Translations under genes and position numbers: made by a program | Origin: Arctopsyche grandis | Taxonomy: Eukaryota; Arthropoda; Insecta; Trichoptera; Hydropsychidae | Reading direction: 5' to 3' | Assembly (NCBI RefSeq): GCF_051622035.1 | Contig: NC_135355.1 | Coordinates: 4,712,001 to 4,776,000, forward strand | DNA: 64,000 nt | In this document: positions 10,023 through 22,190 of the stretch, piece by piece | Layout of the letters: the number at the start of each line of letters is the position of its first letter | How positions within the stretch are numbered: the stretch's first letter is position 1 | Notes under the pieces: generated by a model | The model's input: only the letters and a program-made list of their open reading frames with translations | What the model was told of the DNA's origin: nothing | Database searches by the model: none

Positions 10023-13000
10023 TCACCAAGTCAATCTAGTGACATGATCAGTCTTTCTTTTCGATGTCTTGATGAAGCCGAGGAATTGCATTTCGGAGAC
10101 GGCACTCGTAAACCTCGCTCTAAAATAAACAAATGTTATAATTTAAAAATATAAAAAAGCTGATTTGGAGATATGTAGTGAAAATACGAACTGTATTTGC
10201 GGATCGATATCCCTTCTTTCATTATCATCATCGTCATTCTCTAATGGATCTAGGACGGTAACGAAAGCTTGCAGCCAATCGTAAAGATTGATCATTTTAC
10301 CGCACTCCAAGTACAATTTGTAAATTATAGAAAGATCCGGCAACGTAGACAGAATAGTTTCTTCCCTCGGTAAAGCACAGCATTTGCACTAAAATGACAA
10401 ATGGAAAATAAGCGTTCGACCCTTTCAAAATGCAAAAATAACCATATATAATAAACAACCTGTAGATAAGACGCGGGATTTACAAGTGCCGTATGAATAG
10501 CAGCTCTGGGTGTGCCGACTATGTGTTTCTTCACATTGTATACATCGCTGAAGAAAAATATTTCATAGAACGGTTGAGATTGAGCCGGCTTCAAAAAGGG
10601 CTCGAATACATTTTTAGTTAAATACTGCAACAATTTTTCCCTAGCTTTTTCATATTCTGAGGCAGATTTTTTCTTCGCCGATGCCGATAATAACTTCTGA
10701 AAGACAATACTCGGTACAATCCATAGATATAGAATACATAGATACGCCCTGACACACACAAAAGAAAGTACAGTGCATGCACACTCTCTCTCAGTATCTA
10801 GTTAGCTTTTAAGTCTGAAGTTCGATTGACATTTTTCGAAAATGCCAACGTATTCAGTGAAATTGTGTTACAATTACTCAAGAAAACATAAAAAGGCGGA
10901 TGGCATCACACATCATAAGTAAGAATTAATATATAATGTCTTCAATTATAGTAGTATTTTAACATATAATGAAATATCGGCGCGATGTATGTAGACCTCT
11001 GCCACAGATGTCTCTAAATGCACGCGTATATCTTGTTGGCACTGAAGGAAATTCAGAAATCGACATTAAGTTTAAATCTAAAAACAATGAACTAAATATT
11101 AAAGTGTCTGCTTTAAAATTGATCCTTGTGGAAGTTACTAATGTTTAAATATTGCAATAGTTAATGATGGTTTTATTATAGTAACATACATTTGTATTTT
11201 AATATAGTGTGTATAGCTAAATATTTTTTTCTTAATATGGCTTTATTAGTTTGGTTTACTGTCACGCAGAGTGTCCAATAAAATTAAGTTATAAACAAAA
11301 TAAAACTTCAGTGCATGTACATATGTACATAAACTGGTTGCTGAACACTGCGTTTTTTGCGTTCCTTCCTTTTTTTTCACCACTTCCCCGCTAGTTAAAC
11401 CCCCCGCACTCCTCAAATAGTGGCAACAAGATCTCCAACGAAATTTGTATGTAAAGGCATATCTAGGTTATTCTACATCTATGGTACAATCAAAATAATA
11501 ATAGGGTGGGGAAGTAACCATTGTACTTGAATTGGACAATCCAATACCAATACTAACCTCTTTCAATTGTTTCCTGTCTAATTTGTCAGGTATATTCATA
11601 ACTTCATCATCAGTTTCTATAATCGTCCAGCTTGCCGATTCAATACTATTATAATGATCGAGCAGATCTTTCGAAACTGTCGAAAAATCATCAGCTTCGC
11701 ATTTTGCTTCGATCGGAGACGATGTTGATTTGTTCAATAGATTCAATGATCTCTTCAGCATGGTGATGACTTCTTCTTTGGAGAGGAAGCCGAGTAGTTG
11801 AATACACTCTTTGTATTGTGAAGATTCGACGACTGCCGACGAAATACAAACTCCGTATAATTCCCTAATCTGCTTCCCTAGAGGTGCAGTCGGTAAACTG
11901 GCTACAAATATCCGTAGCAGTTTTAAAGCAGTGTGAAAGTTTGACAAGTATGTATGAAAGCAGTTTAAGGCTTGTGATAAATAGACTGTCAGCGATTCGT
12001 TGTCTAAAAGCAGTGAGATTCTAGTTTCTGGCGGCATTGATTCAACATACGGCCTGAAAGACGGTAGATGTCGTACGTTTTCTAAATCTTCATCGGTGAG
12101 ATTGCGGATTGCAGCATCGATATACGTTTTGGGACAGCATAAAGATTTGATTCTAGATCCATGAAAATGTTCCATCATACAAAACTAAAAATAACATTTA
12201 ATATAATAATAAAAAAACAATTAAAATTACACTTCAAGTATATACATATATTAGTTTACTTTTATTCCTTGAATGAATCCCGTAACTGAAAAGTCATAGA
12301 ATAGAAACACATCCATCAAAAATTTGAACGGTTTATCGGACAGTTGAAATGGACAGCTATCGACGAGAAATACCTTTTCTAAAATCTGAAATTTGAATAA
12401 AATTTAAATAAACGCATTTTTTCCATACATAAGTTCACTTCTTAGTATGAAATATATACTTGATTCAAATACACTGTCGACGAGTGTGATTGAAAGACTT
12501 GAATGCTGAGTTTAGAAGATACGTGATATGGAAAGTTTTTATGCAATGTCGATACCGACGTTGCAACACCGAATATGAGAACAAACGGTAGAGTCGATGA
12601 ATAAGAACTGCAATAAAAATAATCCAAAATTAAATCTCTATACAATAATTCAACATACAAATAAATTATGCTGGCAACAAAAAATATATATATATCAAAA
12701 TGGAAAGTTTGACCCACTAAATTCGAATATGACAATGAATTTTTGTTGCTTTCTCTCGTTTAAGATATAAGTGTTGGGAAATTTTTACAGTTTTTTGGCT
12801 TTTGCAGTCTTTAATTCAAAATCTAGTATTACCGAGCCAAAAGTGACTATTGGAATCAATAGTTGGATGTTTTTTCTATTGATTGTGATTTTTTATTGCT
12901 TTGAAATACTTATAATTAATTATCTAGCGAATTTTAAAAGCCAAAAATATGCTTATTTTTTTCCGTAATATTATGAGCTTTAATTTATCATGTTTATAAG

Positions 13001-16000
13001 GATTTTATGTCAATATATTTTCTATTTTTATTTTTTTTTTATTTTATTTTTTTTACATATATACCAGGAAGGCCTTACAGGTAAATCCCAATGCGCCTTC
13101 CTGGCCAATTACAAATACAAATGCAGCATTTTTATTATAAGTCGTTGAATTGCGAGACACTGAAAAAACTCGCAAATTAACGAGACATCTATGAATTGTA
13201 CATAAATTTTTATTGTACATCAATCAAATTTCAAATAGTGGTGACATAGTAGGTAGGAAGGATTTTTAGCCAATTTTTTTTTCCGGGAACCGTTTCAACA
13301 ATGAAATCAGAGAAAATTGGCAAACTCTGATAGGAAACGATCAACCTGGCGTCACAAATCCAGGTCTGACCAACAGCATACTCTGAAAAATTCATTTTCA
13401 TTCAGGGATAGAACCCGGCACCTTCTTGACGGTAAGCAGAAGCTTAACGTCCGAGCTATGCTGCTGGCTATTATCGAAGCGTACTAATTCGAGCGATAAA
13501 TTATTTTAAGTTGAGTTTAAAAATGCATACAAATGGATGATTTAAGAGTGAGATTAATAATGTAGAGCGCATCACTCCATCTCACTCGCTCACTCTCGCT
13601 TACAAAGAATGAACGATGAGCCTAGAACATTTCATATTGTAATTTAAAATCATTTACTGCATGAATTAGTACGTTCAGATAAAATAAAACTAAATTGAGA
13701 TAGAAAACCAACCCTTATAAACGTGGTTAAGTGAAAAATTAGCAAAATTATCTCATATTACGAAAAAAAAAATATTTTTGACTTTTAAAATTCGCTATAT
13801 TATTAATTATATGTATTTTAAAGAAATAAAATATCTAAGTCTATAGAAAAAACGTGTGCCTATTGCTTCCAATACTTGCTTTTGGCATAGCAATATTAGA
13901 TTTTGAATTAAAGTCTGCAAAATCCAAAAATCTGTAAAATAGCTCATATTACGAAAAAAGTGTAAAAAAAAATAAGCATACTTTTGGCTTTAAAAATTTG
14001 ATAGATAATTAATTATAAATATTTTAAAGCAATAAAAAATCACAATCGATGGAAAAAACACCTGACTATCTTATTTTTTGCAAAGCAATACTAGATTTTG
14101 AAATAAACACTGCTAAAGCCAAAAATCAGTTAATATTGCACATATTTTTAAACGTTCATATTTATTAAATGAGATTAAGCAAACAAAAACTATTGTCATA
14201 ATCGCATTTAGTGGGGACGCGACAATTGGTTCAAGTCCAAAAGGTTCAACGACAAAATGTACCCGACAACTAGTGCACTGACAAAATGTACCCGCGACAA
14301 AATGTCCACGGAAATAACGTTCAAGCGACAAAATGTTCAAAAGTCCTAAATTTTCCTATTTCCCATACGCTTAAAAAGTATTTTTTTCAATTTACATAAG
14401 TAAATATTGGATACGGTTAAGAACCCCTAACATTTAAACTAATTCAATGACATCTTAAAATGATATTCAATAACATTCGCTTAAAATGTAATTTTTAAAT
14501 TTAAATAAGAATATGTTGGATACGGTTGAGAACACCTGTAATTTATACTAATTTAATAACATCTGCGATCTACACGATAAAAAGTATCATATACATCGAT
14601 AGATACAGATATGTATATAATAAAATAAAAAGTTACTTTTTAAAATAGGAAAATTTAGGACCTATGGACATTTTGTCGCGTGAACATTTTGTCGTGGGTA
14701 CATTTTGTCAGTGCACTAATTGTCGGGTACATTTTGTCGTTGAACCTTTTGAACTTGAACCAATTGTCGTGTAACCAAATTTAGTATAGATTGATGAGTC
14801 TTCACTCTGGTAATTTGTTTTGTTGCTCAATCAAAAAAGTACCTAAGAATAAGTATGAGATCTTGCAGAGTATTCGAATTAAAATTTTCAAAATCAGGTA
14901 TAATAATAACTAGTTGATTGGCCGATTTCTTGGACTTTTTCTTTTTAGTCGGAGATCTTTCATATGTCGAATACAACTCTTGATACCAACTTTTCAGCAC
15001 GGCCATCGTACATTGAGATCTCTTAACAGTGAGTTGGGTATCATTTTGAGAATCGTCCAGTTCATCGGAATACTTCAAATCCTGCGAATATCACATCAAA
15101 AAATTATAGAATGATTTTAACAATCGAATACACAATGAAATTGTACACTTACTAGGCAGTCGGCGTTGATAAAATGCGATACAATGTTTTCAATTAAGAG
15201 TTTGATCGTCGAGGAGTTTTGAGACCTGACTATAGTTACGTGCGGTGTGACTTTACAACTGGAATATGATTACATATTAATATAATATGTATAAAAAACA
15301 GATTAAAGTATGTCGAGTGATTGAATACTTACAGCAATTGTTCTTTTAATGCTTCAAATTGTGTTGTATGATCAGGATGATTAATTCCTGTTAGAAGTGT
15401 GGCACACGGGAGGATTTCACTAAAAAATGCCGAGGTTTCATCATTATGACATTCTTTTACAAAATGTACTAGTCCTTTTAAAATTCTACCGTATGTTTCG
15501 TTATTCAATGCCTGAAATTGTATGGAATGATTTTATTAACATAGGATTTGTTTCGGTTTAAATCTTGCGCAGATTTGATTGTGTGATTCATTTTTGAAAC
15601 CTGAAGTCTTTCTTCGACGTCGTTCCATAAGGATTTAAAACTTTTGTACCAATCATCCGATATAAAGTGCTCGTTGAAGAGTGAAACATTGTGGGCTTTC
15701 TTCTCTTTTCGATGATGCTTTTTCTTGTTGAAGCCGTTATTATATATGAAACAGCCCTGTAAAGGCAAATTAAAAACGTACACATTAGTATTTGTATTAA
15801 GAGTAATAAATAGAATATTAAATTTATAAATTTGATAAAAATTTGAATTGAAATACACTTAGAATAGGTATATGACTTGAATTGATATATGAAAAATTTA
15901 AGTTGACATATTTGCCTGTACTGTATTTGACAAAACAAAGTACAACAAAAAAATGATATAAATTCTACATTATATATACGATTTATATAAATAATAACAA

Positions 16001-16049
16001 TCTTAATGTAAACATAACTCACTTTTGATATAGAAACCGTGGAATCCAT
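10023..16049 (-). CDS. Orc3: Origin recognition complex subunit 3 (ORC3), complete, 11 exons
   Basis: ORC3 is a core subunit of the six-protein complex that binds nuclear replication origins and loads the MCM helicase. Exons in coding order: 16049-16023, 15756-15601, 15511-15333, 15258-15153, 15081-14843, 12607-12460, 12385-12260, 12184-11558, 10696-10460, 10388-10192, 10119-10023. They sum to 2139 nt (712 aa plus stop); animal ORC3 is about 710 aa. All introns are GT-AG and every phase agrees. Collinear landmarks: N-terminal SKGCF (residues 8-12), the AAA+-like part with [10 protein letters not shown] (exon 6), LPSFRPYVE (about 367-375), [13 protein letters not shown] (428-440), AIHTALVNP (exon 9), [13 protein letters not shown] (exon 10) and the C-terminal winged-helix part ARFTSAVSE...TRLTW (682-712). 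The start codon precedes the conserved SKGCF. Donors of exons 2 (gtttca), 6 (gtatat) and 10 (gttcgt) are weak but fixed by phase and homology. Introns 5 and 8 hold transposons. Identification by remembered family similarity, high confidence. Confidence 0.95.
10721..11483 (+). mobile_element. DNA transposon with THAP-like first exon, in ORC3 intron 8
   Basis: Imperfect inverted ends (CCATAGATATAGAAT near 10723, complement of the end near 11483). Interior blocks are shared with the copy at 118-352. On the strand opposite ORC3, an ATG at 10842 opens [20 protein letters not shown], followed by GITHHK and a consensus donor (AA|GTAAGA at 10918). This resembles the start of a THAP zinc finger (M-P-x-x-C-x-x-x-x-C ... 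G-I-x-F-H), but the first zinc-binding Cys is Ser. THAP fingers occur in P-element-type transposases. No transposase core was found. Confidence 0.5.
12697..12975. repeat. Repeat family E, inverted copy in ORC3 intron 5
   Basis: The reverse complement matches 13750-14145 and 42155-42340 (landmarks: TTTGACCCACTAAATT; AATTAATTATCTAGC). It overlaps the intron 5 side of exon 6 only in intronic sequence. Confidence 0.5.
13064..13471 (-). mobile_element. SINE-A in ORC3 intron 5
   Basis: Same strand as ORC3. The tail hairpin is at 13104-13064 with an intact CCAGGAAGGC / GCCTTCCTGG stem. The body has the GTCTCGTTAAT block, and the head ends near 13471 with CAGCAGCATAGCTCGG. It has diverged a few percent from the copy at 32262. 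Confidence 0.8.
13750..14145. repeat. Two tandem units of repeat family E (about 200 bp each)
   Basis: Units start near 13750 and 13940. Each carries CTCATATTACGAAAAAA, a TTTTAAA...GCTATA/AATTAAT block and CTAGATTTTGAA-like text. The family borders are seen where a fold-back element has inserted at 14214. Confidence 0.55.
14214..14775. mobile_element. Fold-back element with ACATTTTGTCG-repeat arms
   Basis: Inverted arms of about 140 bp (14214-14355 and 14640-14775). Each is built from imperfect repeats of CGACAAAATGT and begins near CGACAATTGGTTCAA. The interior of about 280 bp is AT-rich. It interrupts repeat family E in ORC3 intron 5. No coding capacity. Confidence 0.7.
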
Positions 16050-16125
16050 GTAAAAAGCTGATTGTTATCGTCTGCCGAGAATTAACCTAAAAGTTGACAC
16101 AAAGCTAATGTTATTTGACAGTTAG

Positions 16126-16137
16126 TTTTGGCGCGAA
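16126..16137. promoter_or_regulatory. E2F/DP-like site upstream of ORC3
   Basis: The sequence TTTTGGCGCGAA lies 77-88 bp upstream of the ORC3 start codon. It contains TTTGGCGC, an exact match to the E2F/DP consensus TTTSSCGC, with a near match on the other strand. Many replication genes in animals are E2F targets, so position and motif agree. Binding itself is inferred. Confidence 0.6.
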
Positions 16138-16494
16138 CGATCGTAAGAGCACTTTTAACATCCATGCTACATTCACACTGTTGTTATTTTCAAAATGTTG
16201 TTTTATTTTGTTTAGAAATGTTATAAGGTTTTATACACATCCAAACGTTTAAAATTTTAAGTTATATAAATATATTTATACGAATTTAAATTAAAGTTTT
16301 TGCTCGGTGTACAAGTATTGCCCACTTGGATTTTTAAGTTAAAAAGTAAGAATCCTGGGACGTTGATGACAGCCATTAACACCTTTGATATTACTTATGC
16401 TCATTATTTATTTTAAATGCTATTTTCCATCGATTGACATTTCAAGTGCTAATATTTATTAAGCATGTACATATATATAAATGCGGGGGGGTAT

Positions 16495-16885
16495 ACCTCA
16501 CGGCACCGAAAGTGAAAAGGTCGAAAAAGCAAATATCGGAAGGCAAAGATCGAAAATTGAAAGATCTTAAGTCGAAATATCAAAAAAAAGGGTGCATGGT
16601 AAACGGTACTATGTATAAATATTATATATGTATATCAGTGGCATGCGGTGAAATTATCTCTCTTTTTGTCATACAGCCTTGTTAAATGTGCGCGCGCAGG
16701 ATACGGGAGGAAAAGCCTGTTCCTTTTGTTCCTGCTGTATCCTGCTCGCGCAAATTAAGTAAGCATGTAAGACGGGGGGGGAGAGAGAGTTTTACCACAC
16801 GCCACTGATATATGTATATACTAACCGTTTTTCATATGTATGCATATTTTCGACTTTTTCACTGTCGACTTTTTTACGGTCAACC
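16495..16885. mobile_element. MITE related to 7514-7835, carrying a nested hAT MITE
   Basis: The left arm (GGAAGGCAAAGATCGAAAAT and on to GGTAAACGGTAC) matches the left arm at 7564-7634. The right arm (GACTTTTTCACTGTCGAC) is an imperfect inverted counterpart. A separate element with CAGTGGC ends lies inside. Confidence 0.55.
16634..16809. mobile_element. Small hAT-type MITE
   Basis: The ends are (AT)CAGTGGCATGCGGTGAAA and TTTTACCACACGCCACTG(AT), the hAT CAGTGGC terminus. ATATGTAT stands on both sides, a possible 8-bp target duplication, though the flank is low-complexity. Confidence 0.6.
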
Positions 16886-16889
16886 ATAA

Positions 16890-19480
16890 ATGTGGATAAT
16901 TGATCGCTTTAGCGTCCTTAGATTTGACCGATTTAAGATGGCAGAAACAGGTATTAAACACGCTCGACTCACATCTCATCCAACACCATGCTTACGGACT
17001 ACTTCTGCTTCTCTCATAAACTCGGCCAGCTACACAAACTTTTTCTGCATACTATTTTTTAGCGGCTTTACGACATGGTCGAGTTTCATTCAGCATTGTG
17101 CGAGCTGGGACCAACTCGGCCATGTTGGTTCGCCTCTGCTTTACTTCCTTCACGCCCATCATATTTATATAGTCGTGTCTTCAACAATTCCGTTGTTTAA
17201 CTTCATACGCCTCCCATATATTTATTTTACAAGATGTAATTAGCAGTGGAAAAAACGGATTCCAAATTCTATTCAATTCGATAGTTTTATGATTTCATGT
17301 ATTTATGCCGACTTGGAGCAAAAAATTTCAGTTTTGTGGCCAACGATCGGTATTTCTATGAATTTGCAACAAGCTTGTCATTGAATTCGATTATTTTCTT
17401 CTCAGTTAATGGCTATCTTATTTGAACTAAATTACCAAAGAGCCAAAATTAAAAAAAAATTCAGTCTTGCAAGTCCTTCTGATGAGAAAACTTGAATTTA
17501 GCTAACGTAAATCAGTAATAATTAATTTGAGAAACACTGACTCATCCCAACAAAGATGCCAATCTATTATGAGTACATATATTATAAATATATACATATG
17601 TACATATGAAGACTTTTGAAGATACTCTTCTTCGAATAGTGGCCCATTGAGCTGATACTCCACACAAAGTTTTCTCAAACAACCGATTTTTTTTCCCTGG
17701 TGGCGCATATTTTTTTCAGTTGAATATATTGAATAAGGATACTGTTTTCTTTTGATATTTTAATCTCTAAAATATGTTAACTCATATTTTAAATATGGTA
17801 TATAATAATTGTCTAATGCGTGCGTGTGTACGAAGTTATGTCCGTTAACCCTGCTCCGTCTCTCTTTCTCCCCTTGGAATCGTATATCGTGGAAAGATAC
17901 GCGGCATAGTGGGGGCTTTGCGCATTTTACCCGTTGGAATCGTGGAAAGAGACGCGGCATATAATAATAATATTTAAAATGTAATTATTTTTAATTTATT
18001 CTTTTGTTATTTATTTATCTTATGAGCACACAGGCCACTATTTACATATATACTGTTTTTAGAGCACAAGTCATGTTACAACTCCCCACCCCTATTAAAT
18101 TGAGATTAAGCCCGCTCTTAGAAATACTTATTGAAAATAAAATTAAAATAAAGGTTGTCTCAGATGACAAAATGTCTAGTCCCGGCTCTGATTTGTATAT
18201 AATGTATAATAATACAATAAAAAAATCAAAAGCATTCGTGAAATTTCCATTTCGAGCCCAGGTAATACAGGTATGCAGTGCTGCCAACTTAAATCGGTCA
18301 AATCTTAAAGGACGCTAAAACGATAAATGACCTAAGCGCGGGGAAAATTTCATTTGCATTTAAAAATAGTTTAAAATATTATTTAAAATATTAATATTAT
18401 ATTATATAATAAATAAAGGAAGTAAAGTCAAAGGTCTCTGGTTGATGATTTATTATTTTTTTTACATGCGAATTAAATTCATTTGATGTTTGTATCAAAA
18501 ATAAGTATGCTCATATTATTCAACGATTTATTTGAATTACGCTATTTATGACGAATAAATCAAAACGACTGATATTTTTTTAATTAAATTTTATTTTTAA
18601 TTTCCAACATGACAAATTTTAATTTGCTACATACTTCAAAATACCAAGGGCGATCGACGACTTCATTTTCTTACAAATTTTCTCGATAGTAAAAAAAATC
18701 GAATGTTGCAATTGCATACATATGTACATACATACTTCAATGTCGCATAAGATACATAGGTGAACCGGAATATTTTGAAATCAACTATTAAATGTCGAAT
18801 TATAATGCAACTGAAGACGAGTACCACATACAAAACTGACCATAAGTACGTTTTCATATATCATATAACATTTTGGTTTTTTTAAACTGACATGTATGTA
18901 TTTACATATGTATCTTTAAAAACATTAGCCTTTAAAATGTATTTGTATTTTTAAAAGGTCCTCCTTATATTGATAAATGAAAATCTTTTCATTTCAATTA
19001 GATAACTCAAATCACAACGAGATAATAGATATCTGCATTAAAACATAACAATAGTTGACTGAAAATTTACGACCAACTCAGACTCAGAATACTTGTATAT
19101 GGCCTTAAATCAGCAGGTGAGACATATACATACATACATATGTACACATGCAAAGGGCCCAGGACGAAATCGAACTGATAGGCCTTGAATTCATAAAAAC
19201 ACGATTCTTCGATCTCGAGCGTCGTATTTTATTAAGGTTTATTTTTGGACTATTCTGTATATTTATGTATTCTATATCAGTGATTCCTGCAAAAAAGTCA
19301 TAATTTCTGACCTTTCCACGCATTGAATATTGTTTATTTTTCACTTTTTGGCCAAATGTTACATGAAACGGCTTCCTATATTACTTAGTTTATGCCGAAT
19401 TATTATAAAATGTGTTTTTCTTAGAGGAATAGAAGTTTAAAATGAAATAAAACACATAAATATGGGGGCAATGGCCATGG
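16890..19480. other. Unique-looking DNA without a recognised gene
   Basis: The longest frame (plus 16890-17243, 117 codons) has no domain I recognise. A 27-34 bp block (TGGAATCGT...AGACGCGGCAT) is duplicated at about 17873 and 17934. The rest is AT-rich with scattered CATACATA microsatellites. Confidence 0.4.
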
Positions 19481-19528
19481 TATTGGCTTTATTTAAAGAT
19501 AGTGCTATGCTTTTAGTGTTTACATACA

Positions 19529-19680
19529 TATGATATTGGGCATATGGGCGCCACGGCTGGTTCAAATAAAGCGCAATCTAGAAGTCCAATTTTCGACCAC
19601 TTTTTCCAGCAACTGGGGCCATATATCGGCAATAACGCGGCGAAGGCTACCAAGTCGTCCATCGTCTCTTATCAGCAGAC
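19529..19680 (-). pseudogene. Mariner-like transposase C-terminal fragment
   Basis: The minus strand reads RRVIADIWPQLLEKVVENW, then TSRLRFI, an in-frame stop, TSRGAHMPNI. This resembles the C-terminal tail of insect mariner-type DDE transposases (…V-x-x-NW-x-x-R…SRG-x-H…). The internal stop and lack of the catalytic core make it dead. Recognition is from memory of the family. Confidence 0.5.
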
Positions 19681-20196
19681 TAGCGACTTCACATATCTCC
19701 ACAAAGAATAATCCAAAGGTGCTAAAACACACGACGTTGGATGTCAATTCACGACCGTAAAATGGACGGTAAGTAAGTTTCGCGAACTGAACCACGATTT
19801 TCGAAATAAATTTGCGCAATTTGCAAGCGCTGTTCTATTAAAAACGAAGGTTTATTTATAGTAAAATGGAAAACTAAACATAAATCAACTATCAATTGTT
19901 AACTTGGCTCTTGCTGGAAAAAGTGCTGCCAATTCGAAAAATCAACCTTTAAAAAAACACTCTTTAGTACTATATAAATTTAATAAAAAAACAAATGAAT
20001 ATTTGCTATTAGATTCGCCATGTTTACGCTGTTTATACATATTACAAATACTGAGCGAAACCGGGTAAAACAACTAGTAATTTATAAGAGAAATGCGTAG
20101 TATAGAACTTGGTTGGCTCTCAATTATTATTTGACTTTAATGATATTTTACATACATACATACATATTTTTACATACATATGTATATGCAAATATA

Positions 20197-20655
20197 CCAG
20201 GAAGGCTTAACAGGTAAACCCCAAATGTGCATTCCTGGTCCACATAATTATTACATACATATTGTTTAGATACATGTAAATCTAAACAATATCTGACATC
20301 TATGGTCAGATATTACAAACGTCGTATCAATACGATAAATAACGATGAATAACTTTCACGTAACAATACGAATTTTATATTCGATAAACAACCACAGAGA
20401 CATCTATGGTGAGCAATATGGCGAAACCTAAGATATAACAATAACTAAAGGTTCGCAACAGAAAATTGGGAAGGCAACGCCAATTTTACAGGAATCGTTT
20501 CAATGAAAATCAGAAAAATTGGCAAATTCTGATAAGAGACGATCGACCTCGACAAACCAAGGTCTGGCTAACAGCGAGACTTAGCGGGAATCGAACTCGT
20601 AACATCAAGTACGAAATAATTCAACATTCACCTCTAGACCACGCTGCTGGTTGTA
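20197..20655 (-). mobile_element. SINE-B, near full length
   Basis: Tail hairpin at 20238-20197 with one decayed arm (GCATTCCTGG). The body carries the CAGATATTGTTTAGA block. The head ends at 20655 with the A box (TGGTCTAGAGG) and a B box (GAGTTCGATTCCC). Confidence 0.8.
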
Positions 20656-21400
20656 TAATATATACAAATATATATTTTTATGACATATATTTATGTTTTT
20701 CAACCTTGTGAGTTGTTTGAAAATACGGTCTCGCATAAAAACGAGTGTTTTGGTTGGTTGCAAAGTGGGGCAAGTTCTCATCTCATGAGTCATGACATAT
20801 CGTCAAGATATCACGTTTGTTTTATGGTAACGGTGTAGTTGACATTACCAACTATAAGTGCAAATGATAATTCGATATTGAAAGGCATCATGAGCTAGAC
20901 GAGCATACACACACCTTGACCATCCTTTGTCCTTCTAAGTATCTGCATATACATAGTAGAAACAACCTTTCTACATACATACTATCGGCCGTATGTATGT
21001 AGAAAGATCACGACGACGATTTGACTGCATTCTCGAGAACATCTTCGACAAAACGCCTAATAAAAAAATAAGAAAACCCAATCCGAACACACTCGCCGGT
21101 GTCAAGTGTTGACTACAATTATGTAAATTGACCGGCGGCTGGTCTACGAGATGACCACTGGTCGGCCTTGTGGACACGCAATTTACCAAAAAAAAAAGTA
21201 AAAATAGTCAAATCAGTATAACGATCGATAAATAATCCTACGGAAAACGAAATTTTTCGCATAATTCTTATGTAAATTTTAGGTTGACTTTTTTTTTTAA
21301 TTAGCGACAACGCTTCTATGGCTACTCGTGCGAATACGAAATCATGATTCGGGATGACGTACAGTGGGATAGTGATATTATTGTTTAAAAAAAAAAATGT
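20656..21400. other. No gene recognised
   Basis: Short frames only. A TAGAAACAACC...CTACATACATACT segment and T-rich tracts are present; nothing ties it to a known family. Confidence 0.4.
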
Positions 21401-21406
21401 TATTAA

Positions 21407-21875
21407 GAGGGCTGGATACTCGAAACCTTAATTTTGTTGCCGTTCCTTTCTTCAATATATATATTGAGTGAATGCGACAGTTGCGCTTCGACCAGATAAA
21501 ACGTATTTTAAATTGACAAAATCGAGGTTTCGTATTCTACTATTTTCACCTCCAAAACTGGACCAATTTTTATAAAAAAATCATCATCGGTATGAGAAAG
21601 ATACTTTCTGTGCATCTATCGGCGTATTTTTTTTTAAATCGACCGATAAATAAGCACGCTGGACCCGTTTCGTGGGTGTAAAAAAGAGATGATTTTATAG
21701 ATGTTTGGCGGCTCCTATGTCCTATAAAAAATAATTAATCAAAAAAATAAAACGATAGATGCACCCCAATGGTGGATATCCATAGCATATTAAAAAATAA
21801 TTTCTCTAGTGCCATAATTGAGGAAGGGAGAAGTATAGTACGTTTGTATGGACAAGGTGCTGCTGTCCAGCCCTC
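21407..21875. mobile_element. TTAA-flanked DNA element, 469 bp
   Basis: The ends are GAGGGCTGGA and TCCAGCCCTC with TTAA immediately outside each, the target duplication typical of piggyBac-type insertions. No transposase frame. The interior from 21661 is repeated directly at 21900-22075. Confidence 0.7.
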
Positions 21876-21879
21876 TTAA

Positions 21880-22080
21880 GTTAGCTGGCTGGACTTTTTT
21901 CGTGGGTGTAAAAACGAGGCGATTTTATAGATGTTAGGTGGTTCCTAGCTTCTATAAAAAATAACTAATCAAAAAAATAAAAGCACAGATGCATGCCAAT
22001 GGTGGATATCCATAGCATGTTAAAAAATAATTTCTCTAGTACCATAATTGAGGAAGGGAGACGTGTAATACTCTTGAGGA
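21880..22080. repeat. Partial direct copy of the TTAA element interior
   Basis: About 175 bp matching 21661-21835 at roughly 90% by eye (CGTGGGTGTAAAAA; AATGGTGGATATCCATAGCA). Offset 239 bp. It lacks its own terminal repeats. Confidence 0.7.
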
Positions 22081-22190
22081 TTGTAAAAGTATAATAATTT
22101 ACATAATTGAGTATATTACTTATTATATTTATATGGGACTAACGATATACGCCTAGGTATTTAAATCAACATATTATATTATATACTAGT

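Noticed and set aside
10325-10759. A 144-codon frame starting at 10759 as an independent gene
   Set aside because: It overlaps ORC3 exon 9 but runs through the splice sites on both sides; homology and phase show that only 10696-10460 is coding.
15588-16049. A 153-codon frame starting at the ORC3 start codon
   Set aside because: Reading through intron 1 gives AT-rich nonsense; splicing at 16022 to 15756 restores the conserved SKGCF.
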